Positions 26,988 to 37,324 are shown, counted from the first letter of the stretch. The stretch is DNA of 64,000 nt from Chromohalobacter marismortui (GCF_004364315.1 NZ_SOBR01000001.1:620578-684577); one strand, 5' to 3'. Numbers and translations: made by a program. Notes: a model not told the origin generated them from the letters alone.

Positions 26988-29054
26988 ATGACCCGAGCCC
27001 GGCGACGCATAATGCGAAGATGGCTTCATCACGCGAGACGATTTTCCAGGCGACTGCCCACGACAGTGCTCCCCGGTACCCTTCTAGGCCGCCTGGTGCT
27101 GGGCCTGAGTGTGGGGTGGTGCGTGTTGGTGGTCGCCATTTTATGGGTCTCGCTGCGGGGCGGCAGCGATCTGGCGGATGAGATCAATCGCGCGCACTTG
27201 AATTACGAGTCGGAGCTGATTGCGCGCAACATTCAACAGTCCATCTCGTTACGGCTCGAGACGCTTGGCAGGATTGCCGACTCGCCAGTGAGCGCATTGC
27301 AAGTCGGCAAGCCCCTGGATCAGGGACGTCCAGACGACGTACAGGCACGCTTGAATGCACACTCGGCACTGATGACATTGTTCGACTCGGCCTTCGTCAC
27401 CGATGCCCAGGGCGATGTCCTGGCGTTTTCACCGAAGTTGCCGGGGGCCGTGGGCTTGAACGTCGCCGACCGTGAATACTTTCGCTTCATTCAAGAGGTG
27501 GGGCGCCCTTTCGTGGGACGTCCTATCATCAGCAAGCTTTACGACAAGCGCCCCTTGATCGTGATGGGGGTACCGCTCACCGACGCCCAGGGGCGTTTCG
27601 CGGGCATGTTGGGGGGTGTCGTCAATCTGCGTGATGGCCGCTTCTTTCTCGACCTGCGCAGCCTGCGCATCGGTCAAGAGGGGTATGCGGTCCTGATGAC
27701 CAGCGACGCTACGGTGCTCAGTCATCCCGATCCGAACCGGGTCATGCAGGATACGCCGGCGGCGTGGGAGGGCCCGTTGCTCGAGAAAGCGCTGGACGGC
27801 TGGCAGGGCACGGGGACCGGACGCTTAGTCGATGGCCAGCCGGCGCTGATGAGCTTCCATCAAGTCTGGCGTCCAGGGTGGATCGTGGGCGTTTTCCTGC
27901 CGCAGAGCCAAATCCATCAACCCATCGTCGACTTCGTGCGGCGCCAGTGGTGGGTCGCCGTGGTCGTGGTGCTATCGATGCTGCCGCTGTTGTGGTGGCT
28001 GTTGCGTCTGGGACTTTCACCGTTGCGGCGACTGGCGCGGCAGATCGCGCAAGTCGGACAAGGGGATATCACGCGCATTACACTGGATACGTCGCTGGAG
28101 GAGTTGCGGCGCATCGCTCAGACCTTCAACAGCGTGGAACATGCACGCAGCCGTGAGCGCATGGCGCGACGTAGCCGTCAGGCCTATCTCGATGCGGTGT
28201 TGCGTTCCTCGCCGCTGCCGATGTTTCTGGCCGACTTGAATGGCCGCATCACCTATGTCAATCCGGCACTGGAGAGCCTGACAAGACTCTCGGCAGCGGC
28301 CTTTCAGCATCGCGCCTGGCTGCGTCGTCTGCATCCCGAAGACCGTTCGGTGTTGTTCGCGCTGTGGCGCGATGCGCTGAACCAGGGCCATGGTCTGCAT
28401 CGTCAGTTGCGCTTCCAGTGTGGCGATAGAGGCATGATGTGGTTGGAGCTTTACACCAGCCAGGTGATGAACGGCGACCAGCCGCAAGGCGTGGTGGGCT
28501 TCATCAAGGACATCACTCACCTGCGTGCGCAGCAGAAGCGCCAGCTCTGGGAAGCCGAGCATGACCCGCTGACGGGGCTGCTCAATCGGCGCGGCTTCGA
28601 CCGGCGCCTGAGTGAGACCTTTCAGCGCTTCAGTGAACACGGTGACACGGCGTCGTTGATTCTTTTCGATTTGGACAGTTTCAAGCCGATCAACGACGAA
28701 GGCGGCCACGCCCTGGGCGATGAAATGCTGCGTGCGATCGCACGCTGTCTAGAAGGGTGCGTGCGTCGCGACGACCACCTGGCCCGACTGGGTGGCGACG
28801 AATTCGCGATTCTGCTCCCTGGCTGTGGCCACGCGCAGGCCGTGCGTATCGCCGATCAGGTACGCCAGGCGGTGAGTCAGCTTTCCGTGGTGCATGCCGA
28901 CACGCGTTACCGGGTCACGGCGAGCCTGGGCGTGTCGTGCCTGAGGGCCGATGACGACGAGGCCCAAGCCGTGGTCAAGCGTGCCGACGCGGCCAGCTAC
29001 GAGGCCAAGGCTCAGGGCAAGAATCGAATGGTGGCCGATGCGCGCTGCGAATGA
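26988..29054 (+). CDS. Membrane diguanylate cyclase with dCache, HAMP, PAS and GGDEF domains
   Basis: 688 residues. Order seen: basic N-terminus, TM1 (about 30-55), a periplasmic dCache-type sensor (about 60-300; DREYFRFIQ and GQEGYAVLMTSDATVLSHP), TM2 (about 310-335), a HAMP-like segment, a PAS domain (about 400-510; FLADLNGRITYVNPALE) and a GGDEF domain. The active site GGDEF is intact near residue 602 and the inhibitory site RxxD precedes it (RRDDHLARLGGDEF). There is no EAL domain. It would make c-di-GMP in response to an external ligand, a natural regulator of the adjacent exopolysaccharide locus; that link is inferred. No clear Shine-Dalgarno precedes 26988. Confidence 0.88.
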   Translation: MTRARRRIMRRWLHHARRFSRRLPTTVLPGTLLGRLVLGLSVGWCVLVVAILWVSLRGGSDLADEINRAHLNYESELIARNIQQSISLRLETLGRIADSPVSALQVGKPLDQGRPDDVQARLNAHSALMTLFDSAFVTDAQGDVLAFSPKLPGAVGLNVADREYFRFIQEVGRPFVGRPIISKLYDKRPLIVMGVPLTDAQGRFAGMLGGVVNLRDGRFFLDLRSLRIGQEGYAVLMTSDATVLSHPDPNRVMQDTPAAWEGPLLEKALDGWQGTGTGRLVDGQPALMSFHQVWRPGWIVGVFLPQSQIHQPIVDFVRRQWWVAVVVVLSMLPLLWWLLRLGLSPLRRLARQIAQVGQGDITRITLDTSLEELRRIAQTFNSVEHARSRERMARRSRQAYLDAVLRSSPLPMFLADLNGRITYVNPALESLTRLSAAAFQHRAWLRRLHPEDRSVLFALWRDALNQGHGLHRQLRFQCGDRGMMWLELYTSQVMNGDQPQGVVGFIKDITHLRAQQKRQLWEAEHDPLTGLLNRRGFDRRLSETFQRFSEHGDTASLILFDLDSFKPINDEGGHALGDEMLRAIARCLEGCVRRDDHLARLGGDEFAILLPGCGHAQAVRIADQVRQAVSQLSVVHADTRYRVTASLGVSCLRADDDEAQAVVKRADAASYEAKAQGKNRMVADARCE

Positions 29055-29105
29055 TGTCAGCGCTCGTCGAGGCGATAGCGTCCACCGAGACCATGAGGAA
29101 GCGCG

Positions 29106-30350
29106 ATGAAACACGATACCCTGGTACTGGGGGCGGGCATGGTGGGCGTTGGCGTGGCCTATCACTTGGCGCGTCGCGGTCGCCGGGTGGCACTGCTGGA
29201 CCGTCGCGCGCCGGGGAGTGAGACCTCTTACGGTAATGCCGGCATCATCCAGCGTGAAGCGGTGGCCCCCCATGCCTTCCCGCGGGATATGCACTCGATG
29301 TGGCGCATGGCGAGCAACCGCGGCGTGGATGTCCGCTACACGCCGCGTGGCGTGATGCAGGCAGGGCGTGCCTTGTGGCAGTTCTGGCAGCACAGTGCGC
29401 CCGAGGCCTATGCCCGCATCGTGCCCGAGTATGCCTCGCTGATTGCGTTATCGGTCGACGCGCATGCCGAGATGATCGAGGCGGCGGGCGCCGAGGGCTT
29501 GATCCGTCGCGACGGCTGGATGGAGGTCTTTCGCAGTGCGAACACCCTGGAGGCCCGCCTCGGCGAGGTTCAGGCCCTTAGCGAGCGTTTCGGGCTGGCG
29601 TATGAGGCCCTGGATGCACGCGCCTTGCGTGCGCGGGAGCCCGATCTCGATGCCCAGGCCAGCGGTGCCGTGCATTGGCGCGATCCCTGGAGTGCGGCCG
29701 ACCCCGGCGCGTTGGTGGCGGCCTATGCGCGAGCCTTTGAGGCCGAAGGTGGAGAATGCCTGCGCGGCGATATTCAGTCCATTGCGCGCCATGGCGAAGG
29801 CTGGCGTGTGGCCACCGACGCCGGCGCCTTCGAGGCGCGCGATATCGTGCTTGCGTTGGGCCCCTGGGCGGATGACTGGCTGGCGACGCTGGGGTATCGT
29901 CTGCCGCTGTTCGTCAAGCGCGGCTATCACATGCATTACGCGGCGCGAGGCGACGCGACGCTGCGCCATTGGTTGCTGGATGCCGACACCGGCTATCTGC
30001 TGTCGCCGATGCGCGCGGGCATTCGCCTGACCACCGGCGCTGAGCTGGCGCCGCGCGACGCGCCTGCCGGTCATGCTCAGCTCGAGGCGGCGGAAACCGC
30101 AGCACGTGGCCTGTTCCCGCTCGGCGAGCGTCTGCAGCCGCGCCCCTGGAAGGGCGCGCGCCCGTGCACCCCGGACATGAAGCCCATCATCGGCCCGGCG
30201 CCGCGTCACGCGGGATTGTGGTTCGCCCTCGGCCACGCCCATCAGGGGTTCACGCTGGGACCGGCGACTGGACAGCTTCTTGCATCGATGATGGAGGGTG
30301 AGGTGCCGGCCATCGAGATGGTGCCGTTCCGTGCCGAACGTTTCCTGTGA
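29106..30350 (+). CDS. FAD-dependent D-amino-acid dehydrogenase-like oxidoreductase (DAO family)
   Basis: 414 residues. The dinucleotide motif LGAGMVGVGVAYHLARRG is at residues 8-25 and an acidic/basic strand end follows. The DAO-family C-terminal region GLWFALGHAHQGFTLGPATG contacts FAD. It resembles DadA-type enzymes that deaminate D-amino acids and pass electrons to the respiratory chain, but glycine or sarcosine oxidase-like activity cannot be excluded. It stands between the cyclase gene and the amino-acid-type binding protein, consistent with amino-acid metabolism. GAGG lies 5 nt before the ATG. Confidence 0.8.
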   Translation: MKHDTLVLGAGMVGVGVAYHLARRGRRVALLDRRAPGSETSYGNAGIIQREAVAPHAFPRDMHSMWRMASNRGVDVRYTPRGVMQAGRALWQFWQHSAPEAYARIVPEYASLIALSVDAHAEMIEAAGAEGLIRRDGWMEVFRSANTLEARLGEVQALSERFGLAYEALDARALRAREPDLDAQASGAVHWRDPWSAADPGALVAAYARAFEAEGGECLRGDIQSIARHGEGWRVATDAGAFEARDIVLALGPWADDWLATLGYRLPLFVKRGYHMHYAARGDATLRHWLLDADTGYLLSPMRAGIRLTTGAELAPRDAPAGHAQLEAAETAARGLFPLGERLQPRPWKGARPCTPDMKPIIGPAPRHAGLWFALGHAHQGFTLGPATGQLLASMMEGEVPAIEMVPFRAERFL

Positions 30351-30492
30351 GATGACGTGGCCCCCGGTGACCGGCCCGCCGGGTTGCTCGATTCAACTTT
30401 TCTGATCCACTGCCGATAGTGACTGCGGTAAGCGTTGCGGGCGAGCCGATAAGCCCCGCGTCAGCGTGCATCACTATAAAGGGCAGGGATAC

Positions 30493-31674
30493 ATGAAGGT
30501 TCAATACAGATGGCTGGCGGGCGCATTGGCGCTCGCCCTGGTCGCCATGCCGGTCTGGGCGGAGATCAAGGTCGGCATGGTGGCGCCGTTCAGTGGGGCT
30601 GCATCGTCATTGGGCGACGGCATGAAGCGGGGCATCGAGGCGCGTTTCGCCGAGGTCAACGAGGCAGGGGGCGTGCATGGCGAATCGCTGACCCTGGTGA
30701 CGCGCGACGACGGCTACGAACCGTTGCGCTCGGCCAAGGCGACACGCGAGCTGCTGGACGACGATGAGGTGCTGGCCATGCTGGGCAATGTCGGCACGCC
30801 CACGGCCATCGTCAACCTGCCGATCCTTCTGGAACACGAGATGCCGCTGATCGGGGCGCTCACCGGCAGCGGCGTGCTGCGCCAGTCGCCACCGGATCGG
30901 TATGTCTTCAATTATCGCGCCAGCTATGCCCAGGAAACCGCGACGATGATCGAGGGCCTGCTGCTGGCGGGCATCGAACCCGACGAAATCGCCTTCTTCA
31001 CCCAGGCCGATGGCTACGGCGATGCCGGTTACCGGGGCGCGCTGCGCGCCCTGGCCAACCATGGCTATTCCCACCCCGAGCGTCTGGCACATGGCCGCTA
31101 TACCCGGGGCACACGCAATATCCATCGGGGACTGGCCACCGTTCTGCAGGCGCCCGTCACCCCCAAGGCGGTGATCATCGTGGGTACCTACGGGCCGGCG
31201 GCGGATTTCATCCGCGAGGCACGCAAGGACCTGCCCGACGCGCTGTTTCTCAACGTCTCCTTCGTGGGCAGCCAGGCGCTGCTCGACGCGCTGGGAAATG
31301 CCGCCGAGGGCGTGATCGTCACCCAGGTGGTGCCGCCGCATACCTCGGATCTGCCGGGTGTCGAGGCGTATCGTGCCGCCCTGGAGGCCAAGGGCGCCGG
31401 CAGCGATGGCGATTTCGTGTCACTTGAGGGCTACATGGCGGCGTCGCTGTTCGTCGAAGGGCTCCAGGCGGCGGGCGCCGATGCCGATCGTGAGGCGCTC
31501 GTCGATGCGCTGGAGGGACTGGGCAAGGTCGATCTCGGCATCGGCAGGTCGCTGACGCTGGGGCCCGAGGACCATCAAGCGAGCGACGCCGTGTGGACCA
31601 CGCGCATTGATGATGGCCAGTTCGTACCGGTCGATTGGTTCACCCTGCTCGAAGACGATGCGGCCAAGGAGTAA
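30493..31674 (+). CDS. Periplasmic substrate-binding protein of LivJ/LivK type
   Basis: 393 residues with a Sec signal peptide ending VWA at about 23. The mature part starts [20 protein letters not shown], the hallmark of branched-chain-amino-acid type binding proteins (Peripla_BP_6). ATG 30493 follows AGGGA at 4 nt. No ABC permease or ATPase gene is nearby. Instead the gene is separated by only 4 bp from a chemoreceptor gene, with which it is almost certainly co-transcribed. A sensory role by docking onto the receptor is therefore proposed. Confidence 0.85.
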   Translation: MKVQYRWLAGALALALVAMPVWAEIKVGMVAPFSGAASSLGDGMKRGIEARFAEVNEAGGVHGESLTLVTRDDGYEPLRSAKATRELLDDDEVLAMLGNVGTPTAIVNLPILLEHEMPLIGALTGSGVLRQSPPDRYVFNYRASYAQETATMIEGLLLAGIEPDEIAFFTQADGYGDAGYRGALRALANHGYSHPERLAHGRYTRGTRNIHRGLATVLQAPVTPKAVIIVGTYGPAADFIREARKDLPDALFLNVSFVGSQALLDALGNAAEGVIVTQVVPPHTSDLPGVEAYRAALEAKGAGSDGDFVSLEGYMAASLFVEGLQAAGADADREALVDALEGLGKVDLGIGRSLTLGPEDHQASDAVWTTRIDDGQFVPVDWFTLLEDDAAKE

Positions 31675-31678
31675 TGCC

Positions 31679-33787
31679 ATGAAGAAGAGCTTGAGCCTAA
31701 GGGCGATGCTGATCGGGTTGTTCGTGGCCGCGGTGCTGGGGGCGTTGATTCCGGCCGCGGCAGGATTTCTCTCCAATCAGCGGTTGATCGAGGCGCAGAG
31801 CCTGTTCACCGATGAGATACTGCCGCAGCAAGCGGCCAGCCGTGACATGAGCGATGCGTTGACCCGCTATCGCGAGCGGCAGATGGACCTGCTTGCCGCC
31901 GAAAGCGAGGCGGCATTGGAGGCCGCGCCCCCCCAGGCCAGTGCCGATGAGCGCTTCGTGGCGGGCCGCGACCGCTTGGCGTCGCTGATGAGCGCCGATA
32001 AGCAGGTGTTGCTGGAGACGCTGGACAGCGATCATGCCCAGTTGCAGCAGGCCGATACGGCCCTGGAAGAGGTTCGCCGCGAAGATGTAGCGCTGACGGC
32101 GTCCATGCGCAATCGCATCGCCGAGATGCAGGAAAAGATCGCCGAGGTGTTGACCGACGCCGAGTCCATGGCCGGGCGGGCGACGCTTGCCGAGGTGCGT
32201 CAGCAACGCGCGCTGGCGCAGCGCATCCAGGCCCTGCAAGACCAGGGGCTGTCGATGGTGCCGATATCGATGCTCGATGCCTCGATGGGGCAGCGCACCA
32301 ACATTGCGAGCCTGAGCGGCGATGTGCAGATGCTGGTGGCACAACTGGCCGATCAAGGGCGTCAGTTGATGCAGGTCGATAGCCACGATGCCCTGGTCGA
32401 TCTGCGCTATAACCAGATCGCCCAGCAGATTTCGCGTATCCAGCAGGCGCTGGCGAGCATCGAGGGCGCGGTGGGCGCGACCCCGGCCCAGCAGCAACGT
32501 GCCGCGCGACTGGATGATGTGGTGACCGACCTCAACGCGTTGATGCTGACGGACGACAATGCCGTGTATGCGCTGCGGGACCGCCAGCTTGGCTTGCGCG
32601 AGCGCTCTCAACAAGCACTGGCCGGCGTGTCCCAGGCGATGGATGGCATGGGCGAGAGCCTCGAGCGTGTCGAAGCCTACGTCGCCACGCGCGCCGATGA
32701 CGTCGCTCAACAAGCCACCGCGACGGCACAGGCCGGGCGACTATTGCAGCTGGCGGTGTTGCTGATCGTGATCGTGGTACTGGCCGTCGTGGGCTGGCGC
32801 GTGATGATCCGCGTCCTCAAGCCCATCGGGGAAATGCGCCGTCAGATGGAAAGCATCAGCGGGGCGGCGGGGCAAACCGGCGACCTGTCGATGCGCTTGA
32901 AAGTGCGCCACGGCGACGAGATCGGGCATACCGCTCAGGCCTTCAACCAGATGATGGTGACCTTCGAGCGGCTCATCGCACAGGTTCGCGACGGGGCCGA
33001 GTCGGTGGCCTCCAGCAGTCGTCAGATCGCCTCGGGGAACCAGGATCTGGCGCAACGTACCGACCAGCAGTCGTCGTCGCTGGCCGAGACGGCGGCGAGC
33101 CTCGAGGAAATCACCGCGACCGTGAAACAGACCGCCGATTATGCGCATCAGGCGCGCGATATGAGCCAGGGGGTCGGCCAGCGTGCCCGTGAAGCGGGCG
33201 ATGTCGGTGAGCGGACGCAGCGTGCGATGGAGGAGATTCGCGCCTCCAGTGCCAAGATTTCAACGATCGTCGAGGCGATCGACTCGATCGCCTTCCAGAC
33301 CAACCTGCTGGCATTGAACGCCTCGGTCGAAGCGGCGCGTGCCGGCGAGCATGGCCGTGGTTTTGCCGTCGTCGCCGACGAGGTGCGGCGTCTCGCCAGC
33401 CGCAGTGCCGATGAAGCCGAGCAGATCCGCCATCTGGTCAAGGATAGCGTCACCAAGGTGGGCGAGGGCGCTGAGCTGGTCGAGGAAACCGGCGGTCATC
33501 TCGGCGAGATCGTCACGAGTATCGACAAGGTGTCGCAGTTCGTTTCCGAGATTGCCGAGGCGACGCAAGAACAGTCGACGGGGATCGACCAGATCAATCA
33601 GGCGATTGCCCAGCTCGATCAGGTGACCCAGCAAAACGCTTCGCTGGTACAGGATGCTTCATCGGCCAGCGCGTCATTGGATCAACGTGCCCACGACATG
33701 CATGTGCTGGTGGGGCGCTTCAAGGTCAGCGATGCAGCCTACGCCGACGAAGACGAGACACCGCCCCGCGCGTTGCCCGCCACCTGA
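31679..33787 (+). CDS. Methyl-accepting chemotaxis protein
   Basis: 702 residues. TM1 (about 10-30), a long helical periplasmic domain (about 31-360), TM2 (about 362-382), HAMP, and a signalling domain with the invariant hairpin tip ([20 protein letters not shown], near residue 534). The ligand domain is about 330 residues, twice the size of a four-helix-bundle sensor, and matches no Cache pattern I know. No CheR-tethering pentapeptide is seen at the C-terminus (ends PPRALPAT). AAGGAG lies 7 nt before ATG 31679 and inside the end of the binding-protein gene. This makes a binding-protein-assisted chemoreceptor plausible. Confidence 0.92.
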   Translation: MKKSLSLRAMLIGLFVAAVLGALIPAAAGFLSNQRLIEAQSLFTDEILPQQAASRDMSDALTRYRERQMDLLAAESEAALEAAPPQASADERFVAGRDRLASLMSADKQVLLETLDSDHAQLQQADTALEEVRREDVALTASMRNRIAEMQEKIAEVLTDAESMAGRATLAEVRQQRALAQRIQALQDQGLSMVPISMLDASMGQRTNIASLSGDVQMLVAQLADQGRQLMQVDSHDALVDLRYNQIAQQISRIQQALASIEGAVGATPAQQQRAARLDDVVTDLNALMLTDDNAVYALRDRQLGLRERSQQALAGVSQAMDGMGESLERVEAYVATRADDVAQQATATAQAGRLLQLAVLLIVIVVLAVVGWRVMIRVLKPIGEMRRQMESISGAAGQTGDLSMRLKVRHGDEIGHTAQAFNQMMVTFERLIAQVRDGAESVASSSRQIASGNQDLAQRTDQQSSSLAETAASLEEITATVKQTADYAHQARDMSQGVGQRAREAGDVGERTQRAMEEIRASSAKISTIVEAIDSIAFQTNLLALNASVEAARAGEHGRGFAVVADEVRRLASRSADEAEQIRHLVKDSVTKVGEGAELVEETGGHLGEIVTSIDKVSQFVSEIAEATQEQSTGIDQINQAIAQLDQVTQQNASLVQDASSASASLDQRAHDMHVLVGRFKVSDAAYADEDETPPRALPAT

Positions 33788-33798
33788 ACGTGGTTTGC

Positions 33799-33884
33799 GG
33801 GGCGCGAGAGGCTCGCGCCCCAGTATCATGAAAGCGACGGCCCCACTGCCGGGCGCATTGCCAGGACAGTGGGGGCCGTTTTGC
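33799..33884 (+). terminator. Double hairpin terminator after the chemoreceptor gene
   Basis: Hairpin 1: GGGGCGCGAG (33799-33808) with CTCGCGCCCC (33812-33821). Hairpin 2: CGGCCCCACTG (from 33838) with CAGTGGGGGCCG (33867-33878, one bulge), followed by TTTTGCTT. The second is a good intrinsic terminator; the pair separates the chemoreceptor from the convergent lactonase gene. Confidence 0.75.
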
Positions 33885-33903
33885 TTGTGGGGTGGGGGAA
33901 GTG

Positions 33904-34794
33904 TTATGGCTGCGCTGCGAATGCCACGGCAGGCATGCCTTGTGCTCGCGTCTCGATGACGAATAGCGCCCCGGCATCGGGCTGCGCGGCCAGGGCATCG
34001 TCATCGAGCCCCTTGCGTGCGGTGGTGATGTAAAGGGTGGAAAGATCGGGGCCACCGAAGGTGCAACTGGTGATGTTGGCGACGGGCATGGGAATGTCTT
34101 CAACGAGCCGACCTTGGCTGTTGAATACGCTGATTCGCCAGCCACCGAATTGGCAGACCCAGAGGTTGCCGTCGCGATCGGTGGTCATGCCATCGGGGAA
34201 GCCCTGATCCTGCGGAATGCGAATAAAGGGTTCGCGGTCCGAGAGATGGCCATGCTCATCCACGGCGAACCGATAGATGAGGCGCTCCAAGGTGTCGGTG
34301 TGATAGAGCCAATCGCCCTGAGGCGAGAGCACCGGACCATTGGTGACGATGTAGCCGCTGTCTTGGCGTTGGCAGTCGCCGTCGGGCCGCACGCGATACA
34401 GCGAACCGCTGGTGTGGCGCTCCGCGTCGTCCATGGTGCCGCACCATAGAGAGCCACTGGCATCGACGACGGCATCGTTGAAGCGATTGCCGGTCAGCTC
34501 GGGTTCAGGCGTCAGCCACTTTTCGAGCGTGCCTTCGGGAAGCTGCAGGCGGGCGATGCTGTGTCGCAGTGTGACCAGGAATCCGCCCTCGGCGTGGCGG
34601 TGCACGCTGGTGATTTCTTCGTCGAACTGCCAATCACGAACGCCTGCGGCGTCGAGACGCTGCAGGCGGTGGCCCTTGATGTCCACCCAGTAAAGCGCTT
34701 GTTCCGCCACGTCCCAGAGCGGACCTTCGCCTAGAATATTGCGAGCCGGATGGGCGACGCGCGGTGTTGCCTGCGAGGGTATGAGTGTCGGCAT
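33904..34794 (-). CDS. xylC: SMP-30/gluconolactonase-family sugar lactonase, probably xylonolactonase
   Basis: 296 residues forming a six-bladed propeller. Metal and catalytic residues of the SMP-30 family are in place: E23 (GEGPLWD), N106 (RFNDAVVD), N152 (VTNGP) and D201 (PDGMTTDRDG). It would hydrolyse the lactone formed by the xylose dehydrogenase encoded two genes upstream in the same minus-strand unit. AGGAGA precedes the ATG by 6 nt. The symbol follows the Caulobacter pathway; specificity for xylono- over arabinono-lactone is inferred from the operon. Confidence 0.82.
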   Translation of the reverse strand: MPTLIPSQATPRVAHPARNILGEGPLWDVAEQALYWVDIKGHRLQRLDAAGVRDWQFDEEITSVHRHAEGGFLVTLRHSIARLQLPEGTLEKWLTPEPELTGNRFNDAVVDASGSLWCGTMDDAERHTSGSLYRVRPDGDCQRQDSGYIVTNGPVLSPQGDWLYHTDTLERLIYRFAVDEHGHLSDREPFIRIPQDQGFPDGMTTDRDGNLWVCQFGGWRISVFNSQGRLVEDIPMPVANITSCTFGGPDLSTLYITTARKGLDDDALAAQPDAGALFVIETRAQGMPAVAFAAQP

Positions 34795-34835
34795 CGTGAT
34801 CTCCTGAGAATGTCATGGCGCCATGCAACATGAAG

Positions 34836-34863
34836 CCGGTGTCGGAATTTCCTCCGACACCGG
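34836..34863. other. Perfect 11-bp hairpin between the porter and lactonase genes
   Basis: CCGGTGTCGGA (34836-34846) pairs with 34853-34863 around a 6-nt loop. There is no clear U-run on the minus strand. It may attenuate transcription into the lactonase gene or stabilise the upstream mRNA end. Confidence 0.5.
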
Positions 34864-34897
34864 GTGGTTGTCATCATGCGTGCATCATATCCTCGAA

Positions 34898-36304
34898 TTA
34901 TGCGTACGCCATGTCTTCGAGTTCACGTCCCTTCGTTTCGCGAACGCACTTGATGACGAAGAAGATCGAGATGACCGCGCAGATGGCGTAGAAGCTATAG
35001 GCGCCGGTCAGGCCGATGGAGGCGAGCATGATCGGGAAGGTCATGGTGATGGCGAAGTTGCTGACCCACTGGAACAGCCCGGCGATGGCCAGCCCTGAAC
35101 CACGTACCTGGTTGGGGAACATCTCGCCGAGCATGACCCACATCACCGGCCCCCAGGAGCTGTTGAAGAAGAACACATAGGCGTTGGCGGCGATCAGTGC
35201 GAGGATGCCATTGCCTGGCGAAAGGTTCAGGCTGCCATCCACCATCTCGGCGGTCGAGAATGCATAGACGAGGATGCTCAGGGTGATGGCCATGCCCACG
35301 GATCCGCCCCACAGTAGCGGTTTGCGGCCAATGCGGTCGATCAGGGCAATAGCGCCGAGACATGCCGCGATACTCACCGCGCCGCTGATGACATTGATCA
35401 GCAGGGCGTCGCCTTCCGAGAAACCGACCGCTTGCCACAATACGGCGCCGTAGTAGAAGACGACGTTGATACCCACCAATTGCTGGAAGACGGCGAGGCC
35501 GATCCCGATCCAGACCAAGCTGATGACCTTGCCGGTCTTGGGATTGATCAGATCACTGAAGCGTGGCTTGCGTTGCTCCGAGAGAGAATCGCGGATCTGG
35601 GCCAGGCGCTCCTTGGCATCGCTTTCGTTGTAGATCATGTGCAGCACGCGTTCGGCGCGCTCGTCACGCCGTGCGCTGACCAGGTAACGCGGGCTTTCCG
35701 GAATGAACAACAGGGCGATCAAAAAGATCGTCGCGGGGATCAGTTCCATCCAGAACATCCAGCGCCAGGCGGTAAAGCCGAACCACAGCTCGGAAGTAGA
35801 GCCGCCGGCGATGTTGGCCAGGATGTAGTTGTTCAGAAACGAGAAGAACAGCCCCGAGATGATCGCCACCTGCTGGATGGTGGCGAGCCGGCCGCGCAGA
35901 TGCGCCGGGGCGATTTCACTGATGTAGGCCGGGGCCATGACGCTGGCGGCACCCACGGCCAGACCGCCGAGAATCCGGTAGATGACGAATTCCAGCGAGC
36001 CGCCGGCGACGCCCGACCCCCAGGCGCTGACGATGAAGAAGATGGCGGCGACCAGCAGCAGGGTGCGGCGACCGTATTTGTCGGCCAGGCCACCGGCGAA
36101 GAAGGCCCCCACCGCACAGCCCAGCAGCATGGACGCGACATTGAAGCCGGTGCCTACGCTGTCGGAGTTGAACGAGTTTTGCAGGCCGTCGACCGTGCCG
36201 TTGATGACACCGCTATCGAACCCGAACAGAAAGCCGCCGATGGCGGCGACGCAGCAGGTGAGAAAAACGATCAGGGAACGTTGCGAATCGCTGTACGTTG
36301 GCAT
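34898..36304 (-). CDS. MFS sugar:H+ symporter (XylE/AraE/GLUT type), probably D-xylose
   Basis: 468 residues, twelve predicted helices. Sugar-porter signatures are visible: GFDSGVINGT in helix 1, ADKYGRRTLL after helix 2, FIPESPRYL after helix 6, FQQLVGINVVFYYG in helix 7, DRIGRKPLL, and the final ETKGRELEDM. The spacing to the xylose dehydrogenase gene is 66 bp and AGGAG lies 7 nt before the ATG. Uptake of D-xylose is inferred from the neighbours; the family also carries arabinose, galactose and inositol. Confidence 0.88.
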   Translation of the reverse strand: MPTYSDSQRSLIVFLTCCVAAIGGFLFGFDSGVINGTVDGLQNSFNSDSVGTGFNVASMLLGCAVGAFFAGGLADKYGRRTLLLVAAIFFIVSAWGSGVAGGSLEFVIYRILGGLAVGAASVMAPAYISEIAPAHLRGRLATIQQVAIISGLFFSFLNNYILANIAGGSTSELWFGFTAWRWMFWMELIPATIFLIALLFIPESPRYLVSARRDERAERVLHMIYNESDAKERLAQIRDSLSEQRKPRFSDLINPKTGKVISLVWIGIGLAVFQQLVGINVVFYYGAVLWQAVGFSEGDALLINVISGAVSIAACLGAIALIDRIGRKPLLWGGSVGMAITLSILVYAFSTAEMVDGSLNLSPGNGILALIAANAYVFFFNSSWGPVMWVMLGEMFPNQVRGSGLAIAGLFQWVSNFAITMTFPIMLASIGLTGAYSFYAICAVISIFFVIKCVRETKGRELEDMAYA

Positions 36305-36370
36305 GGTGATACTCCTGGCGTTGTTATCGTTTTATGAAACGAAAGGTTGGCGGGCGCCGTCGTCGCGGAC

Positions 36371-37108
36371 TTACAGCCAGCCGGCATCGACCCAGTAGTT
36401 GTGAGCGGTACAGGCAGCGGCGTCATCCGAGGCCAAGAACAGCGCCATCGCCGCCACGTGATGCGGGTGGATGCGCACCTTGAGCTTTTGCTCGTCGACG
36501 ATTTGCGCCTCGTCCTCGGGGCTGTACCAACGCGACTGGCGAGGCGTCTTGACGTTGCCGGGGATGATGCAGTTGACGCGGATGCCGTCGCCGCCCAGGT
36601 CGCTCGCGAGGGCCCGGGTCAGGCCCTCGATACCCGCCTTGGCGGTTTCGTAGAGCAACATGTCGGTCTGTCCCAGATGCCAACTGATCGAGCCCAGATT
36701 GATGATCGCTCCCTGGCCTTGGCGACGCATGGCCGGCGCCACTTCACGCGCGGCGAGCACCAGATGACGCAGGTTGACGTTCATGCGGTCGTCCCAGTAC
36801 TCGGGCGTGACATCCTCGAGCGTGTGACGGTCGTCGTTGGCGGCGTTGTTGATCAGTACGTCGACGTGACCGATGGCGTTCAGCGTGGCACGCAGTTGGT
36901 CGGGCTGAGTCAGATCGCAGTGATGAAAATGCGCGGCACCGCCGCATTTCTCGACCAGTTCATTCGCGAGCTCCGCAGCGACGTCCAGGAAGTGAACGTT
37001 CGCGCCCTGACCGACAAAAGCCTCGACCAGGCCGGCGCCGATGCCGGAACCGCCCCCGGTGATGACGACCGTCTTGTCCTTGAGGCTGGGGTAAATCGCT
37101 GTGCTCAT
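36371..37108 (-). CDS. xylB: D-xylose 1-dehydrogenase (NAD-dependent SDR, Caulobacter XylB type)
   Basis: 245 residues. It has TGGGSGIG at 18-25, an acidic D42 at the end of beta-2 (NAD preference), INNA, Ser140 or 142 (LGSISWHLG) and Y153-ETA-K157. The whole chain is very close to what I remember of Caulobacter crescentus XylB: start AIYPSLK, then NNA.NDDRH, NVNLRH, GSISWHLG, LYETAKAGIEG, IPGNVKT and a C-terminus YWVDAGWL. It oxidises D-xylose to xylonolactone, the first step of the Weimberg/Dahms routes. It is the first gene of the unit and lies behind a perfect inverted repeat. Confidence 0.85.
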   Translation of the reverse strand: MSTAIYPSLKDKTVVITGGGSGIGAGLVEAFVGQGANVHFLDVAAELANELVEKCGGAAHFHHCDLTQPDQLRATLNAIGHVDVLINNAANDDRHTLEDVTPEYWDDRMNVNLRHLVLAAREVAPAMRRQGQGAIINLGSISWHLGQTDMLLYETAKAGIEGLTRALASDLGGDGIRVNCIIPGNVKTPRQSRWYSPEDEAQIVDEQKLKVRIHPHHVAAMALFLASDDAAACTAHNYWVDAGWL

Positions 37109-37155
37109 GCAGAACCTCTATGGCATTGGGAGCAGACTGTCAGTGTGACAACTTG

Positions 37156-37176
37156 TTAGTTAATAGATTTAACTAA
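37156..37176. promoter_or_regulatory. Inverted-repeat operator upstream of the xylose operon
   Basis: TTAGTTAA (37156-37163), 5-bp spacer, TTAACTAA (37169-37176), a perfect palindrome in an AT-rich patch about 48 bp before the xylB start. The half-site is like the TTAGTTT...AAACTAA sites of ROK-family XylR repressors known from Bacillus. A ROK regulator is encoded nearby (39348). Confidence 0.65.
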
Positions 37177-37273
37177 GTGAATGGTCGTTCAGCAGGCGGG
37201 CGATTTCCATGCGACCATAGTCATAGACACGGGACGCCATGCCACGACGACTTGCCTGCAGGAAGGGGGAAAG

Positions 37274-37296
37274 CGCCACATGGCGGGCATGTGGCG
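37274..37296 (-). terminator. Hairpin after the YejM-like gene
   Basis: CGCCACATG (37274-37282) pairs with CATGTGGCG (37288-37296). On the minus strand it is followed by CTTTCCCCC, so the U-run is weak. It lies 29 bp beyond the sulfatase-fold gene stop. Confidence 0.45.
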
Positions 37297-37324
37297 TAGA
37301 CGTGCGTTTCAGCGCTATGGCGTT

